In this document: one piece after another, positions 46,435 through 56,260 of the stretch
How the letters are laid out: every line of letters starts with the position of its first letter
Numbering within the stretch: position 1 is the stretch's first letter
Source: Psychrobacter aestuarii
Lineage (GTDB): Bacteria > Pseudomonadota > Gammaproteobacteria > Pseudomonadales > Moraxellaceae
Direction of reading: 5' to 3'
DNA: 64,000 nucleotides
Assembly (NCBI RefSeq): GCF_904846035.1
Contig: NZ_CAJGYT010000001.1
Coordinates: 682,001-746,000 of the forward strand
Translations under genes and position numbers: made by a program
Notes under the pieces: model-generated
Databases searched by the model: none
The model's input: only the letters and a program-made list of their open reading frames with translations
What the model was told of the DNA's origin: nothing

Positions 46435-47250
46435 TTAGGCGGCGCAGGTTTCTAAAAACTGTCCCAGCAGCGTATTGATTTGCTCGGGCGCTTCGACGGT
46501 GACGGTGTGCCCCGCTTTGTGTACGATAGCAAGTTTGGAGCCTGCAATCGCAAAATGCATGCGCTCAGAGTTATGATAAGGAATGGCATTGTCCTCATCA
46601 CCGACAATGATGAGCGTGGGCGTTCTGACCCCGCCCAACCGCTCATAGACCCCCGCGCGCGCGATAGCGCCTTGCGCAGCTTTAATGACGCCCACTTTGT
46701 GATTGCCCTCAATCTGCTCGAGCCACCACTTGCATTCCTCTTTACGCGAGCGGTCGTTTAAAAAACTCTCACCAAATAAGATGGGCAATACTTTTTTGCT
46801 GACGCGCTTTACGCCCAGCCAGCGCACAGCGTTGATGAGCCGCTGATAGTTGGTCACATCTGTAGGGTCGGCTGGGTCTGAGGTAGTTTCGAGCAATATC
46901 AGCGAAGCCAAGCGCTGTGGGTGGTAGATGGCCATACGCTGCGCCACAAACCCGCCCATCGACATACCAACAAGATGACACTGCTCAATATTGAGCGCAT
47001 CCAGCAAGCCCACGACATCGCTTGTGAGCGTATCCATATCATAACCGTCTTTGGTAATCTCCGATTTGCCTTGACCACGAAAATCAAAAGCAATGCAGCG
47101 GTACTGCTGACGAAAATAATCCACTTGCTTGTCATACATGCGGGTACTCCACAGCAGACCATGGGCGAACAGCAGCACAGGCTTGTTGGGGGCGTCGGGG
47201 GCGCTGTCTTCGTAATAAATATTCGCACCGTTTACGGTCACATATGACAT
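46435..47250 (-). CDS. Alpha/beta hydrolase fold protein
   Basis: This 271-aa protein is a full-length alpha/beta hydrolase with the HGLLWSTRMYD oxyanion region, FDFRGQGKSE, nucleophile elbow GMSMGGF, acidic residue in VGDEDNAIPY, and the catalytic histidine in KAGHTVTVEAPEQ. It resembles 3-oxoadipate enol-lactonase and peroxidase-type hydrolases, but the substrate is not evident. A strong AAGGAG precedes the ATG. It is convergent with the ter metabolic arm and has no terminator between, so antisense read-through is possible. Confidence 0.86.
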   Translation of the reverse strand: MSYVTVNGANIYYEDSAPDAPNKPVLLFAHGLLWSTRMYDKQVDYFRQQYRCIAFDFRGQGKSEITKDGYDMDTLTSDVVGLLDALNIEQCHLVGMSMGGFVAQRMAIYHPQRLASLILLETTSDPADPTDVTNYQRLINAVRWLGVKRVSKKVLPILFGESFLNDRSRKEECKWWLEQIEGNHKVGVIKAAQGAIARAGVYERLGGVRTPTLIIVGDEDNAIPYHNSERMHFAIAGSKLAIVHKAGHTVTVEAPEQINTLLGQFLETCAA

Positions 47251-47519
47251 ATCAAACTCCTTGTAAATAATGATGGCAGCGTACCGCTATCATGGTTGTT
47301 GCATTTCTTATGGGGCTATTGTTGTTGATGGCGTACGGCCAACCTCAAATCCATTGATGGCAAAAAGGTTTGCTTAGCATAAATCACATTGCAGCGCTTG
47401 AGTAGCAGGCTTTGTGCGCAATCTGTAAAAATCTCGCCAACGCCGATTTATCCCTTACTAGCGGATAAATACAGCCGTGATTGCCAAGCCATCAATGATA
47501 GCGCACCGACAATCGGCAC

Positions 47520-47536
47520 AAAAAAACCCCGCATCT
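47520..47536. repeat. 17-bp direct repeat, left copy
   Basis: Seven A followed by CCCCGCATCT is found here and again at 49374-49390. The two copies enclose the PACE gene and the A+T-rich gene. Each copy is one arm of a terminator. Confidence 0.7.
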
Positions 47537-47551
47537 GATTGATACAGGGTT
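47520..47551 (-). terminator. Terminator downstream of PACE gene
   Basis: Read on the minus strand, AACCCTGTATC pairs with GATGCGGGGTT across 11 positions (two G-U pairs, loop AATCA) followed by seven U (plus A-run 47520-47526). Its 17-base right flank repeats in the acnB terminator. Confidence 0.85.
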
Positions 47552-47626
47552 AGTGTGCAAGCGGTATGTGACTTATATTTTGATGGTACCAGACCCGCGT
47601 CTGCCGCCTCTTGCCATACACACGCA

Positions 47627-48064
47627 TTATAGCGATGCTGACTGATAGGCATACGGTAAGGTAAATATCTTGTCAAAAATGAGTGTAAACACAAAAGTAT
47701 AGACTAAGAAAAACAGCAGCAATGCCACCTCCATCATAAAGGCTTGCACCAAGCTCACATCGTACCAAATCATATATAAAGGCAAGCAAATGACCACCAA
47801 ACCGCCCTCAAAGCCAACGGCATGAATGCTGCGTGTCCATAATGTGCGCTGTGTCTGACGCCTACGACTCTCCCACGCCTCAAAAGCTATGTTGTACAAA
47901 AAATTCCAAATGACCGCTGCCAAAGACACTATGATAGCTAGCAATAAAGACTCTGAGGCATCGCCATGACTGAGCTTAATCAATATTAAGGTAGATAAGA
48001 CAATCGCAAGAAGCTCAAAGGCAACAACATAAACGATGCGACGTTTTAATGGGGATAAGGTCAT
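47627..48064 (-). CDS. PACE family multidrug/biocide efflux protein
   Basis: This 145-aa protein has four membrane segments arranged as two bacterial-transmembrane-pair repeats. Shared positions with AceI of Acinetobacter include AVIWNFLYNIAFE (with the functional glutamate in the first repeat set), SIHAVGFEGGL and LVYTFVFTLIFDKI. PACE proteins export chlorhexidine and short-chain diamines with protons. The start was chosen at the ATG behind GGAG (about 9 nt); five more codons precede it in frame. It has its own leader hairpin and promoter. Confidence 0.88.
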   Translation of the reverse strand: MTLSPLKRRIVYVVAFELLAIVLSTLILIKLSHGDASESLLLAIIVSLAAVIWNFLYNIAFEAWESRRRQTQRTLWTRSIHAVGFEGGLVVICLPLYMIWYDVSLVQAFMMEVALLLFFLVYTFVFTLIFDKIFTLPYAYQSASL

Positions 48065-48132
48065 ACACCAAGACTCCACAGCACCTGTTCTTAAAAAAAG
48101 TGCTTAACAAAGTATCGGTCCGTCCCGAGAGA

Positions 48133-48209
48133 TAAAAAAGAGAAAATGCAGTGCCACGGTTTCCGCCTGCATGTCCGTCTATTATATAAAAGATGGTGAG
48201 AGAAGTCAG
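48133..48209 (-). promoter_or_regulatory. PACE gene promoter and leader hairpin
   Basis: On the minus strand, CTGACT (plus 48204-48209) and TATAAT (plus 48181-48186) are 17 nt apart. The first transcribed bases fold into ATGCAG...CTGCAT with an inner CGG-AAA-CCG (plus 48146-48172), followed by TTTCTCTTTTTT, resembling an attenuator. Alternatively the hairpin ends the upstream A+T-rich gene. Confidence 0.45.
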
Positions 48210-48330
48210 CGTGTGGGCTTACAAATAAGACACTTTAGGGCTGTACCTATTATCATTTATCGATCAATAGCGATGGTAAAGCTTATCTACTATTGCTAAG
48301 TCTACAACTTATACTAAGTTCTCTCACTCT

Positions 48331-49260
48331 CTAATTTTTGTCCACAATTTTTGGGATATAACGTATTCTAGGTTTTTTCACAATAACTTTCTGATGTCTA
48401 GCTAACATATCTCTAAAAATCTCATATCTCCAAATAACTAACTGTTTGTTTGTAGTCGTATACTCGATAAACCAAACGAATGTCATAAATAAGAACTTTA
48501 TTAATAACAAAATAATTATTAATATAAACCATACTGCGACTGAGGAAGAAAGAAGAAAAGTCATAATAGAAAAGAAGTTATCATTATTTATAGAAGAGTT
48601 TAGAGGTGATAAGCTTACTGTTAAAGCTACTGTAGAAACAACTACCAATGAATTGACTATATAAGAATTTTTTAAAATATTTAAAACTACTAATTCTAAA
48701 CTTCTACTTGTTGGTTTTCTATATTCAATATTATTATTAATTTCTTCGACTAGATAATCTATATTGTTATTATTTAAAATCTCGCTAACCCAAATTTCCT
48801 CCAACTCAAACCTTTTGGTATACATATTGTTTTTATCAATATTTTTTAGATTAGAATTAATTCCAAGTTCAAACTTCATTCTGTTTTCTATGGTATTTCC
48901 TTTTAATGGCGAAAGCATTATATTACCCATTGTTAAGCTTATAAACATAAAAAACCAGCCAATTACCGTTGATATTATAAAAAAATTAGATAGATTATTA
49001 ATATAAAATATACTAACGAAATTATTAACTACAAATAATGATGCATAAAAAATTGTCGACCAACCTAACAAACCTATAGCTTTAATCAAAGACCTTCCTA
49101 TTTTGTTTTTTGGTACCCAAGCATAAAATATATAAAAATAGTGGTGGACGATATTTATGATATAAGTATCAGTAACCTTGTAATTTTCTCTATCAATTTT
49201 TTTGTTTTTTCTACTCTCTTCTAAATTTACATTTTCTTTATCACTATTTTTCAAAACCAC
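48331..49260 (-). CDS. Membrane protein of unknown function, A+T-rich
   Basis: I do not recognise this protein of about 309 aa. It has two pairs of long hydrophobic segments (LGWSTIFYASLFVVNN and FFIISTVIGWFFMFISL, then NSLVVVSTVALTVSLS and AVWFILIIILLLIKFLF) separated by a hydrophilic Asn/Glu-rich loop of about 90 residues, plus a basic C-terminus. Base composition is unlike its neighbours: 12 of 60 and 9 of 60 bases are G or C in lines 48481 and 48961. The start is GTG, chosen because AGAGAGG lies 8 nt upstream. It looks horizontally acquired. Confidence 0.72.
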   Translation of the reverse strand: MVLKNSDKENVNLEESRKNKKIDRENYKVTDTYIINIVHHYFYIFYAWVPKNKIGRSLIKAIGLLGWSTIFYASLFVVNNFVSIFYINNLSNFFIISTVIGWFFMFISLTMGNIMLSPLKGNTIENRMKFELGINSNLKNIDKNNMYTKRFELEEIWVSEILNNNNIDYLVEEINNNIEYRKPTSRSLELVVLNILKNSYIVNSLVVVSTVALTVSLSPLNSSINNDNFFSIMTFLLSSSVAVWFILIIILLLIKFLFMTFVWFIEYTTTNKQLVIWRYEIFRDMLARHQKVIVKKPRIRYIPKIVDKN

Positions 49261-49372
49261 CGTATTATCCTCTCTCAATAATTAATTTCGTTAATTATCA
49301 ACAAATACAAAGAAAATTACAATCAAACATCTGTCGGTAAGCGACACTATATGTCGTAAAGAAAATTTGAGC

Positions 49373-49408
49373 AAAAAAAACCCCGCATCTCTCGATACGG
49401 GGTTTTTT
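49373..49408. terminator. Terminator of acnB
   Basis: A8 run, CCCCGCATC and GATACGGGG arms (loop TCTC, one A-C mismatch on this strand that is a G-U pair in minus-strand RNA), then T6. It lies 30-65 bases after the acnB stop. Confidence 0.92.
49374..49390. repeat. 17-bp direct repeat, right copy
   Basis: This is the same seven-A plus CCCCGCATCT sequence as at 47520-47536. See findings for the possible insertion boundary. Confidence 0.7.
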
Positions 49409-49438
49409 AGTTTAAACAGTAATGAGTCTAAGCAGTGC

Positions 49439-52042
49439 TTATGCCAACTGCGCGACGTTAATCTTGTCCGCTTCGCTGGTGTATTCTTGCATACGGTCAA
49501 AGTTCATGTACTGATACACTTCATCGCCCATGCTGTTTAGCATACCTGCGTACTGCTGGTATTCTTCGTTGGTAGGCAGTTTGCCCAGTACCGCAGCGAC
49601 TGCCGCAAGCTCAGCTGACGCAAGATACACGTCTGCGCCTTGACCCAAACGGTTCGGGAAGTTACGCGTTGAGGTCGATACCGCGGTAGACTTCGGTGCG
49701 ATACGTGCTTGGTTACCCATACAGAGTGAGCAGCCTGGCATCTCCGTACGTGCGCCTGCATTGGCGTACGTGTTGTAGTAGCCCTCTTCCATCAACTGAC
49801 GCGCATCCATCTTGGTCGGTGGTGCAATCCATAGGCGGGTTTTTAGGCTGCCTGCGGGGACGTCTTGCAAGAGCTTACCTGCCGCGCGGAAGTGACCGAT
49901 GTTGGTCATGCACGAGCCGATGAACACTTCATCAATGCTATCGCCTGCCACATCTGCCAAAGTCTTGGCATCGTCTGGATCGTTCGGGCAGCATAGGATA
50001 GGCTCTTTGATGTCGCTCATATCGATGGTCATGTCGATGGCGTATTCTGCGTCGTCATCGGCGCGCAGTAGGCTTGGGTTTGCCAGCCACTCTTGCATGG
50101 CTTCGATACGGCGGCTGATGGTACGCGCATCGCCATAGCCTTCGGCAATCATCCATTTTAGTAGCGTGATGTTTGAGTTTAGGTACTCGGTCACTGACGC
50201 TTCTGACAAGGTGATGGTACAGCCTGCCGCACTACGCTCAGCAGACGCGTCTGACAATTCAAACGCCTGCTCTGCGGTCAAGTCTTCTAGACCTTCAATC
50301 TCAAGGATACGACCGTTAAACTCGTTGATTTTGCCTTTCTTATCAACGGTTAGGTAGCCTTCTTTGATGGCTTGATACGGGATGGCATGTACAAGGTCAC
50401 GCAAGGTGATGCCAGGCTGACGCTCACCGACAAAACGTACACGTACCGACTCAGGCATATCGAGTGGCATGACGCCCGTTGCCGCAGCAAATGCAACCAG
50501 ACCAGAACCTGCTGGGAATGAGATGCCCATTGGGAAGCGGGTGTGTGAGTCGCCGCCCGTACCGACCGTGTCAGGCAGTAGCATACGGTTTAGCCATGAG
50601 TGAATGATGCCGTCACCTGGGCGGAGGCTTACGCCGCCACGGTTCATGATGAAGTCAGGCAGGGTGTGCTGGGTCTCAACGTCAACAGGCTTTGGATACG
50701 CGGCAGTGTGACAGAATGACTGCATCACAAGGTCTGCTTGGAAACCTAAGCACGCCAAGTCTTTTAGCTCGTCACGGGTCATTGGACCTGTGGTGTCTTG
50801 AGAGCCGACGGTGGTCATTTTGGGTTCGCAGTACATGCCAGGACGTACGCCGTCTAGACCGCAGGCTTTGCCGACCATTTTCTGTGCCAGCGTGTAGCCT
50901 TTGCCAGTCTCTTCTGGCGCTTCAGGTTTTGCGAACACGTCTGAGTATTCAAGTCCCAAATAATCGCGCGCGCGGTTGGTCAAGCCACGACCAACAATCA
51001 GTGGAATACGGCCGCCTGCGCGAACTTCATCCAATAGCGTTGGTGAGTTTAACGAAAACTCAGAAATCACTTCGTCTGAATCGTGCTTGGTGATTTTGCC
51101 ATCGTGTGGGTAAATGTCGAACACATCGCCCATCTCAAGACCATCAACATTGACGTTTTCAATCGGCAATGCGCCTGAATCTTCCATGGTATTAAAGAAA
51201 ATCGGAGCAATTTTGCCGCCCAATACCAAGCCGCCACCGCGTTTGTTCGGTACGTTTGGAATGTCGTCACCCATCAGCCACAGCACTGAGTTGGTCGCAG
51301 ATTTTCGGCTTGAGCCTGTACCGACCACATCACCAACATAGGCAAGCGGATGACCTTTTTCTTTAAGCGCTTCAATCTGCTTCATCGGACCACGTACGCC
51401 CTCTTCATCAGCAGTCAAACCGTCACGCGAGTTTTTGTGCATCGCAAGTGAATGTAGCGGGATATCAGGACGGCTCCACGCGTCTTGCGCAGGAGACAAG
51501 TCATCGGTGTTGGTCTCGCCTGTCACCTTAAAGGTGGTGTAGGTCATTTTTTTAGGCACTTCTGGACGGTTTAAGAACCATTCAGCATTTGCCCAAGACT
51601 CGATGACCGATTTTGCGGTTTCGTTGCCGGCTTCGGCTTTTTCAGTCACGTCATGGAACGCATCAAAGACCAGCAAGGTCTTTTTTAGCGCTTCAGCGGC
51701 GTTTGCTGCCAGTGCTTCGTCATCTAGGGCAGCGACCAGCGGCTGAACGTTATAACCGCCTTGCATGGTGCCTAAGATGTCTACCGCTTGCGTACGGCTG
51801 ATAAGGGGTGACTCGGCTTCGCCTTTGATAATCGCTGCCAAGAACGCCGCTTTTACATACGCCGCTTGGTCAACGCCCGCAGGTACGCGCTCGGTCAATA
51901 GCTCAAGCAAAAACTCCGCTTCGCCTTCAGGTGGATTTTTTAACAGCTCGGTCAATTCAGCGACTTGATGCTCATTAAGTGGTAGCGGTACAGTTCCTTG
52001 TGCGGCACGCTCTTCGACATGCTTACGATAAGCTTCTAACAC
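49439..52042 (-). CDS. acnB: Aconitate hydratase B
   Basis: This protein of about 867 aa follows E. coli AcnB almost end to end: [101 protein letters not shown] and the 4Fe-4S ligand region [11 protein letters not shown] with LCCPNDPDD. It isomerises citrate to isocitrate. The start is taken at GTG (Val4 of the ATG version): it gives MLEAYRKH, aligned with E. coli MLEEYRKH, and AAGGA lies 8 nt upstream, whereas the ATG at 52051 abuts that site. The ATG remains possible. Confidence 0.95.
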   Translation of the reverse strand: MLEAYRKHVEERAAQGTVPLPLNEHQVAELTELLKNPPEGEAEFLLELLTERVPAGVDQAAYVKAAFLAAIIKGEAESPLISRTQAVDILGTMQGGYNVQPLVAALDDEALAANAAEALKKTLLVFDAFHDVTEKAEAGNETAKSVIESWANAEWFLNRPEVPKKMTYTTFKVTGETNTDDLSPAQDAWSRPDIPLHSLAMHKNSRDGLTADEEGVRGPMKQIEALKEKGHPLAYVGDVVGTGSSRKSATNSVLWLMGDDIPNVPNKRGGGLVLGGKIAPIFFNTMEDSGALPIENVNVDGLEMGDVFDIYPHDGKITKHDSDEVISEFSLNSPTLLDEVRAGGRIPLIVGRGLTNRARDYLGLEYSDVFAKPEAPEETGKGYTLAQKMVGKACGLDGVRPGMYCEPKMTTVGSQDTTGPMTRDELKDLACLGFQADLVMQSFCHTAAYPKPVDVETQHTLPDFIMNRGGVSLRPGDGIIHSWLNRMLLPDTVGTGGDSHTRFPMGISFPAGSGLVAFAAATGVMPLDMPESVRVRFVGERQPGITLRDLVHAIPYQAIKEGYLTVDKKGKINEFNGRILEIEGLEDLTAEQAFELSDASAERSAAGCTITLSEASVTEYLNSNITLLKWMIAEGYGDARTISRRIEAMQEWLANPSLLRADDDAEYAIDMTIDMSDIKEPILCCPNDPDDAKTLADVAGDSIDEVFIGSCMTNIGHFRAAGKLLQDVPAGSLKTRLWIAPPTKMDARQLMEEGYYNTYANAGARTEMPGCSLCMGNQARIAPKSTAVSTSTRNFPNRLGQGADVYLASAELAAVAAVLGKLPTNEEYQQYAGMLNSMGDEVYQYMNFDRMQEYTSEADKINVAQLA

Positions 52043-52539
52043 GATAGTCATCCTTATTTTGAGAGTGGAGCACCGAGCATACGTCAACGCGGGGTTGTGT
52101 TTATGCGCGGCAAAATGAATTGGCAACAATATAGCCGAAAATTGTAACAATGTTAATGACCACTGAGCAAAGCTTTGGGCATAATCAACATTTAGTAGAA
52201 AAATACAGCTATTGCAGGCGTCTATATATCCATGATAAATAACACAAAAAGTCATTTTGGTAGCACAGCATTTGCGCGGTCATCTGTGCTACAAAGCATT
52301 AACCGCGCGGCAAACGTCTCTGCCTTTGTTTATTACCATCAGGAATCTGCAAGCGTATTCGCCATGATTTGCTTTTTATAGCGCCTGCGCCGTTTACCAT
52401 AACGGCTCTAGATACCCGCTGGCAATAGGTGGTGAAAATTTAGATTCATTTTGTTATAATCACCAGATTAAATACCACGATGTATTGTCACTGCAAAATA
52501 AATAAAACCCGTGTCTTTATAAGGGTTTAGGATTCGTTT
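52043..52539. other. Divergent intergenic region, acnB / lipA
   Basis: This stretch of about 490 bases contains the acnB leader, then A+T-rich sequence and a TATAAT for lipA. The acnB frame is open for another 68 codons into it, but those residues do not match AcnB. No RNA gene was recognised. Confidence 0.4.
52455..52460 (+). promoter_or_regulatory. Candidate -10 element of lipA
   Basis: A consensus TATAAT lies 80 nt before the lipA ATG. The matching -35 would be the weak GTGAAA/TGAAAA about 16-17 nt upstream. Confidence 0.45.
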
Positions 52540-53586
52540 ATGAGCTCATCAGCTGTACAAACACACGTCCCCGCCAGCCAGCCAAAACCAAAAAAAGCAG
52601 TTCAAGGTGAAAAGCTGCGCGGCTACGATAAAGTTGCCCGTATCCCAATTAAGATTATCCCGACCGTTGAGGCAAAGAAAAAGCCTGATTGGATTCGCGT
52701 CAAAATGTCGTCACCTGCCGAGGTGGAGCGCATCAAAAAGACTTTGCGTCAGCAAAAGCTATACACCGTCTGCGAAGAGGCTGCCTGCCCCAACTTGCCG
52801 CAGTGCTTTGGTGATGGTACCGCGACCTTTATGATTATGGGTGACATCTGTACCCGCCGCTGTCCGTTCTGCGACGTGGCGCACGGTCGCCCGAACAAGC
52901 TCGACGCTGATGAGCCGCGCCACACTGCTGAGACCATTTTGGGCTTGCAGCTCAAATATGCAGTGATTACCTCAGTTGACCGTGACGACCTAAAAGACGG
53001 CGGCGCAGGTCACTTTGTCGAGGTCATCCAAGAATCAAAAGCACTGAGCCCCAACTGCTTGATTGAAATCTTAGTGCCTGATTTCCGTGGTCGTATGGAC
53101 ATCGCGCTGGACTTGCTCTCAGAGACCGCGCCTGATGTGTTTAACCACAATATCGAGACCGTGCCGCGTCTTTACAAAGCGTTCCGCCCAGGCTCAGACT
53201 ATCAGCACTCGCTTGATTTGTTAAAACTGTACAAAGCGCGCCGCCCTGATATCGCCACCAAATGCGGCTTTATGGTTGGTTTAGGTGAGACCGAAGAAGA
53301 AGTCTACGCCCTACTTGACGACCTAAAAGCGCACGATGTGGACATGATTACCATCGGTCAGTACTTACAGCCCAGCAAAAACCACGCGCCTGTAGACCGC
53401 TATGTGCATCCTGACGAGTTCCAGCGCTATATGGACTACGGCAAAAAGATTGGCTTCTTTAACATCTGGGCAGGTCCGATGGTACGCTCCAGCTACTTTG
53501 CCGACCGTCAGTACTACGGTGAAGACTGCCCAGCGCCAGTACGCAGCAAAAAAGCCTTAGAAGCCGAAGGCAAATTGGGCTGCTAA
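52540..53586 (+). CDS. lipA: Lipoyl synthase LipA
   Basis: This 348-aa radical SAM enzyme inserts two sulfurs into octanoyl-protein. The auxiliary cluster ligands are Cys78, Cys83 and Cys89 ([12 protein letters not shown]) and the radical SAM cluster is Cys104, Cys108 and Cys111 (CTRRCPFC). [25 protein letters not shown] and the C-terminal [11 protein letters not shown] complete the family pattern. The N-terminal 40 residues are a charged Pro/Lys extension. TTAGGA precedes the ATG. lipB is not adjacent. It ends at a terminator. Confidence 0.97.
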   Translation: MSSSAVQTHVPASQPKPKKAVQGEKLRGYDKVARIPIKIIPTVEAKKKPDWIRVKMSSPAEVERIKKTLRQQKLYTVCEEAACPNLPQCFGDGTATFMIMGDICTRRCPFCDVAHGRPNKLDADEPRHTAETILGLQLKYAVITSVDRDDLKDGGAGHFVEVIQESKALSPNCLIEILVPDFRGRMDIALDLLSETAPDVFNHNIETVPRLYKAFRPGSDYQHSLDLLKLYKARRPDIATKCGFMVGLGETEEEVYALLDDLKAHDVDMITIGQYLQPSKNHAPVDRYVHPDEFQRYMDYGKKIGFFNIWAGPMVRSSYFADRQYYGEDCPAPVRSKKALEAEGKLGC

Positions 53587-53631
53587 GCGCTCGACGCATA
53601 AGCGTATCAAAGTGATATGACAGGACAGAAC

Positions 53632-53664
53632 AAAGGGAGCACTCAATATGACTGCTCCCTTTTT
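53632..53664 (+). terminator. Terminator of lipA
   Basis: AAAGGGAGCA (53632-53641) pairs with TGCTCCCTTT (53653-53662) around an 11-nt loop, with the T-run continuing to 53664. Confidence 0.88.
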
Positions 53665-53789
53665 AGTGGCTAAGCTCCTGTAGCTAAGTTACCGTGAGTT
53701 GAGTCAGTTACCACGGCTAAGTTATCGCAGGTAAGTTAGTTTTGCTCGGTGCGCCCAAACTGTCATAAAACGCAAAAGGATATATCGTG

Positions 53790-54113
53790 ATGAACAAGTA
53801 TTTTTTATTACTAATCAGTGCGCTGCTCATATCCTGCACCTCTATGAACGAGGACAAAGGCAAGATTACGATAAACAATACCAGCGCATCCCCTGTGTCT
53901 GATGTCCGCATCGAATACAAAAATGCTGGGCGCGTCGATGCCATCGGCGACCTACCTGCCCACAGCACATACACCTACGCCATCACGTATACCGACGCTG
54001 AGGACTCCCTTTATATCCACTATATTGACAGCCATAACCAAGCGCATGCGAAAAACGTGGTAGCGTATGCCGCCAAATACGACAAAGAGCACCATACCTT
54101 TACCATAAAATAA
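53790..54113 (+). CDS. Small lipoprotein of unknown function
   Basis: This protein of about 107 aa has a short lipoprotein signal peptide (MNKYFLLLISALLISC, lipobox LISC with Cys16). The mature part looks like a single beta-sandwich: KITINNTSASPVSDVRIEYKNAG, DLPAHSTYTYAITY, and a tyrosine-rich C-terminus. It is not recognised as a named family. AAAAGGA lies about 9 nt before the ATG; a GTG one codon earlier is also possible. It is monocistronic and flanked by terminators on both sides. Confidence 0.75.
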   Translation: MNKYFLLLISALLISCTSMNEDKGKITINNTSASPVSDVRIEYKNAGRVDAIGDLPAHSTYTYAITYTDAEDSLYIHYIDSHNQAHAKNVVAYAAKYDKEHHTFTIK

Positions 54114-54129
54114 TAAAATAACCGTAAAG

Positions 54130-54163
54130 AAAAAGGAGCAATCAAGATGACGGCTCCTTTTTT
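54130..54163. terminator. Bidirectional terminator, lipoprotein / TRAP operon
   Basis: AAAAAGGAGC (54130-54139) and GCTCCTTTTTT (54153-54163) around a 13-nt loop lie between convergent genes and give U-tracts on both strands. Confidence 0.9.
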
Positions 54164-54211
54164 ATTTACGGTTAATCTTGCTTAAATGCTCTAGCTAATA
54201 CCCAGACCCTA

Positions 54212-56260
54212 TCACGCCATCACAGGTGCTTTGTTGCTACGTGCATTCCAAACAGCGATGCCAAGCACAATCAACCCACCCGCAATGTCAGTCACCATCT
54301 CAGGATAAATAAGCATCAATGCGCCCGCCGCTAAAGCAATACGCGTCAATGGGTTCATCACGCCTTTAAAGAACCCTTCGAGCGCTGCACTCAGACCAAT
54401 CACGCCAATAAACGAGGTAATGACCACCGTCACAATATCAATCACAGGCGGCAGTGGGAACTCTTTTGCCGTGACCGCAAGCCCTGTTGGGTCAATCATC
54501 AGCATCGTGGGGTTATAGATAAACATAAACGGCACGATAAAACCTGCCAGCGCCAGTTTTAATGACTGAAAGCCCGTTTTCATCGGGTCGCCGCCCGCAA
54601 TCCCTGCCCCAGCAAAGGCGGCAAGACACACAGGCGGGGTAATATTGGCAAAAATACCAAAATAAAAGACGAACATATGCGCCGATAAAATCGGAATATC
54701 AAACCCTGCCAATGCTGGCGCAGCCATCGTCGCGGTAATGATATACGCAGGAATCGACGGCAGACCCATACCCAGCACCATAGACGCAAGCATGGTAAGT
54801 ATCAGCGTGAGCAGTAGCGAGCCTGCGCCCAAGGTCACGATAGATGAGGTCATCACCGTACCAAAGCTGGTCAAGCTGACGACACCAATGATGATACCAA
54901 CGACCGCACACGCCGCCATCACCGCAAGCGACTGGCGCGCACCATCTTCTAATGCGCCCAAAATATCCGAAAAGCTCATGCGGGTCTCAGGACGCAGCAT
55001 ACTGATGACCACGGTAAAACCAATGGTATAAGCGGCGGCATAGCCGACAGGCACATTTCTGATTAATAAGAAAATCAAAAAGACAATCGGTAGTAGCATG
55101 TGACCACGCGCTTTTAGCACCTCTTTGACCGCAGGCAAGCTCTCTTTGGCAATACCTTTTAGGTCACGACGTCCTGCGCGAAAGTGCACCTGCGCGATAA
55201 CGCCCAAATAATACAAAATCGCAGGCAATAAGGCAGCCAGTGCAATCGTGCTGTACTGGACGCCTGTGGTCTCCGCCATGATAAAGGCACTCGCGCCCAT
55301 AATCGGTGGCAATACCTGACCGCCCACGGACGCACTGGCCTCTACCGCCCCTGCAAAGTCTTTGTGATAGCCGACCTTTTTCATCAAAGGAATGGTAAAT
55401 GCGCCCGTACTGACCACGTTCGATAACGCAGAGCCATTGATACTGCCCATAAAGCCACTGGAGATGACCGCGACTTTTGCAGGGCCGCCTTTTTTGTGAC
55501 CCGCAATCGCGAGTGCCAAATCGTTAAACAGCTGCCCCATACCTGAGCGCGCCAAAAATGCGCCGAACAGAATGAATAAGAAAATAAAGGTCACCGATGC
55601 GCCAATCGCAACAGAATACAGACCTTCGGTTTTTAAAAACAACTGACCAAAAATATCGCCCATGTCATAAGGGCGCGTCAGCAGTCTGTCTGGCATAAAA
55701 TCCATATGACTGATAAAGGGATACGCCAAAAATATCCCTGCCAATATCGGCAAAATCCAACCTGTGATACGGCGACTGCCTTCGAGCACACACACCACGG
55801 TAATCAGCGAAAATATCACATCGAGCGAGTTTGCCATACCGCCGCGTGAGGTCACGATGTCTTGATATTCATAAATCAAATAGCTCATGCCAGACAACGA
55901 CAGCAAGAACCAAATCCAGTCATACCATGCCACTCGCTTGCGACTGCTTTTTTTGCCTGCGGGAAAGATTAAAAAAATTAAGGAAAAACCAACACCCACG
56001 TGTACCGCGCGCTGCAAGAGTGCTGGCATGGGGTTAAAGGTGATATATAAGTGAAACAGGGAATAGAGTATGCAAATACCAGCGATAAAATACTTGACTG
56101 GTCCTTGCGTGATATGACGCGTGATTGACTCTCGATCGTACTTTTCTAATACCGCTTGGTTGTGGGCTTGCGCCTCAAGTTCAGCGTCGACATTCGTCTC
56201 AGAGTCGTTGTTGGCGTGTATGGGCACATCATTATTGTGATCCGTCACTTTTGAGTTCAT
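54212..56260 (-). CDS. TAXI-TRAP transporter fused permease
   Basis: This 682-aa membrane protein fuses the small (DctQ-like) and large (DctM-like) TRAP permeases. A hydrophilic N-terminus of about 50 residues is followed by four segments, then the large domain with SSGFMGSINGSALSNVVSTGAFTIP, ASASVGGQVLPPIMGASAF, MVLGMGLPSIPAYI and NITPPVCLAAFAGAGIAGGDP. It imports a carboxylate, possibly glutamate-like, with Na+ or H+. The ATG has AAAGGAC about 7 nt upstream. Its first 29 bases overlap the DUF1850 gene, indicating translational coupling. Confidence 0.93.
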   Translation of the reverse strand: MNSKVTDHNNDVPIHANNDSETNVDAELEAQAHNQAVLEKYDRESITRHITQGPVKYFIAGICILYSLFHLYITFNPMPALLQRAVHVGVGFSLIFLIFPAGKKSSRKRVAWYDWIWFLLSLSGMSYLIYEYQDIVTSRGGMANSLDVIFSLITVVCVLEGSRRITGWILPILAGIFLAYPFISHMDFMPDRLLTRPYDMGDIFGQLFLKTEGLYSVAIGASVTFIFLFILFGAFLARSGMGQLFNDLALAIAGHKKGGPAKVAVISSGFMGSINGSALSNVVSTGAFTIPLMKKVGYHKDFAGAVEASASVGGQVLPPIMGASAFIMAETTGVQYSTIALAALLPAILYYLGVIAQVHFRAGRRDLKGIAKESLPAVKEVLKARGHMLLPIVFLIFLLIRNVPVGYAAAYTIGFTVVISMLRPETRMSFSDILGALEDGARQSLAVMAACAVVGIIIGVVSLTSFGTVMTSSIVTLGAGSLLLTLILTMLASMVLGMGLPSIPAYIITATMAAPALAGFDIPILSAHMFVFYFGIFANITPPVCLAAFAGAGIAGGDPMKTGFQSLKLALAGFIVPFMFIYNPTMLMIDPTGLAVTAKEFPLPPVIDIVTVVITSFIGVIGLSAALEGFFKGVMNPLTRIALAAGALMLIYPEMVTDIAGGLIVLGIAVWNARSNKAPVMA

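Larger units (their letters stand above)
47251..47626. other. Intergenic region, hydrolase / PACE gene
   Basis: This stretch upstream of the hydrolase gene holds the minus-strand terminator at 47520-47551 and presumably the hydrolase promoter. No other gene was recognised. An open frame that overlaps the PACE 3' end (47458-47694) has no family features. Confidence 0.4.

Noticed and set aside
47458..47694. 78-codon minus-strand frame overlapping the PACE gene
   Set aside because: It runs through the terminator and out of frame with the PACE family sequence.
52052..52255. N-terminal extension of AcnB by 68 codons
   Set aside because: No homology to AcnB, and a good ribosome-binding site exists at the internal start.
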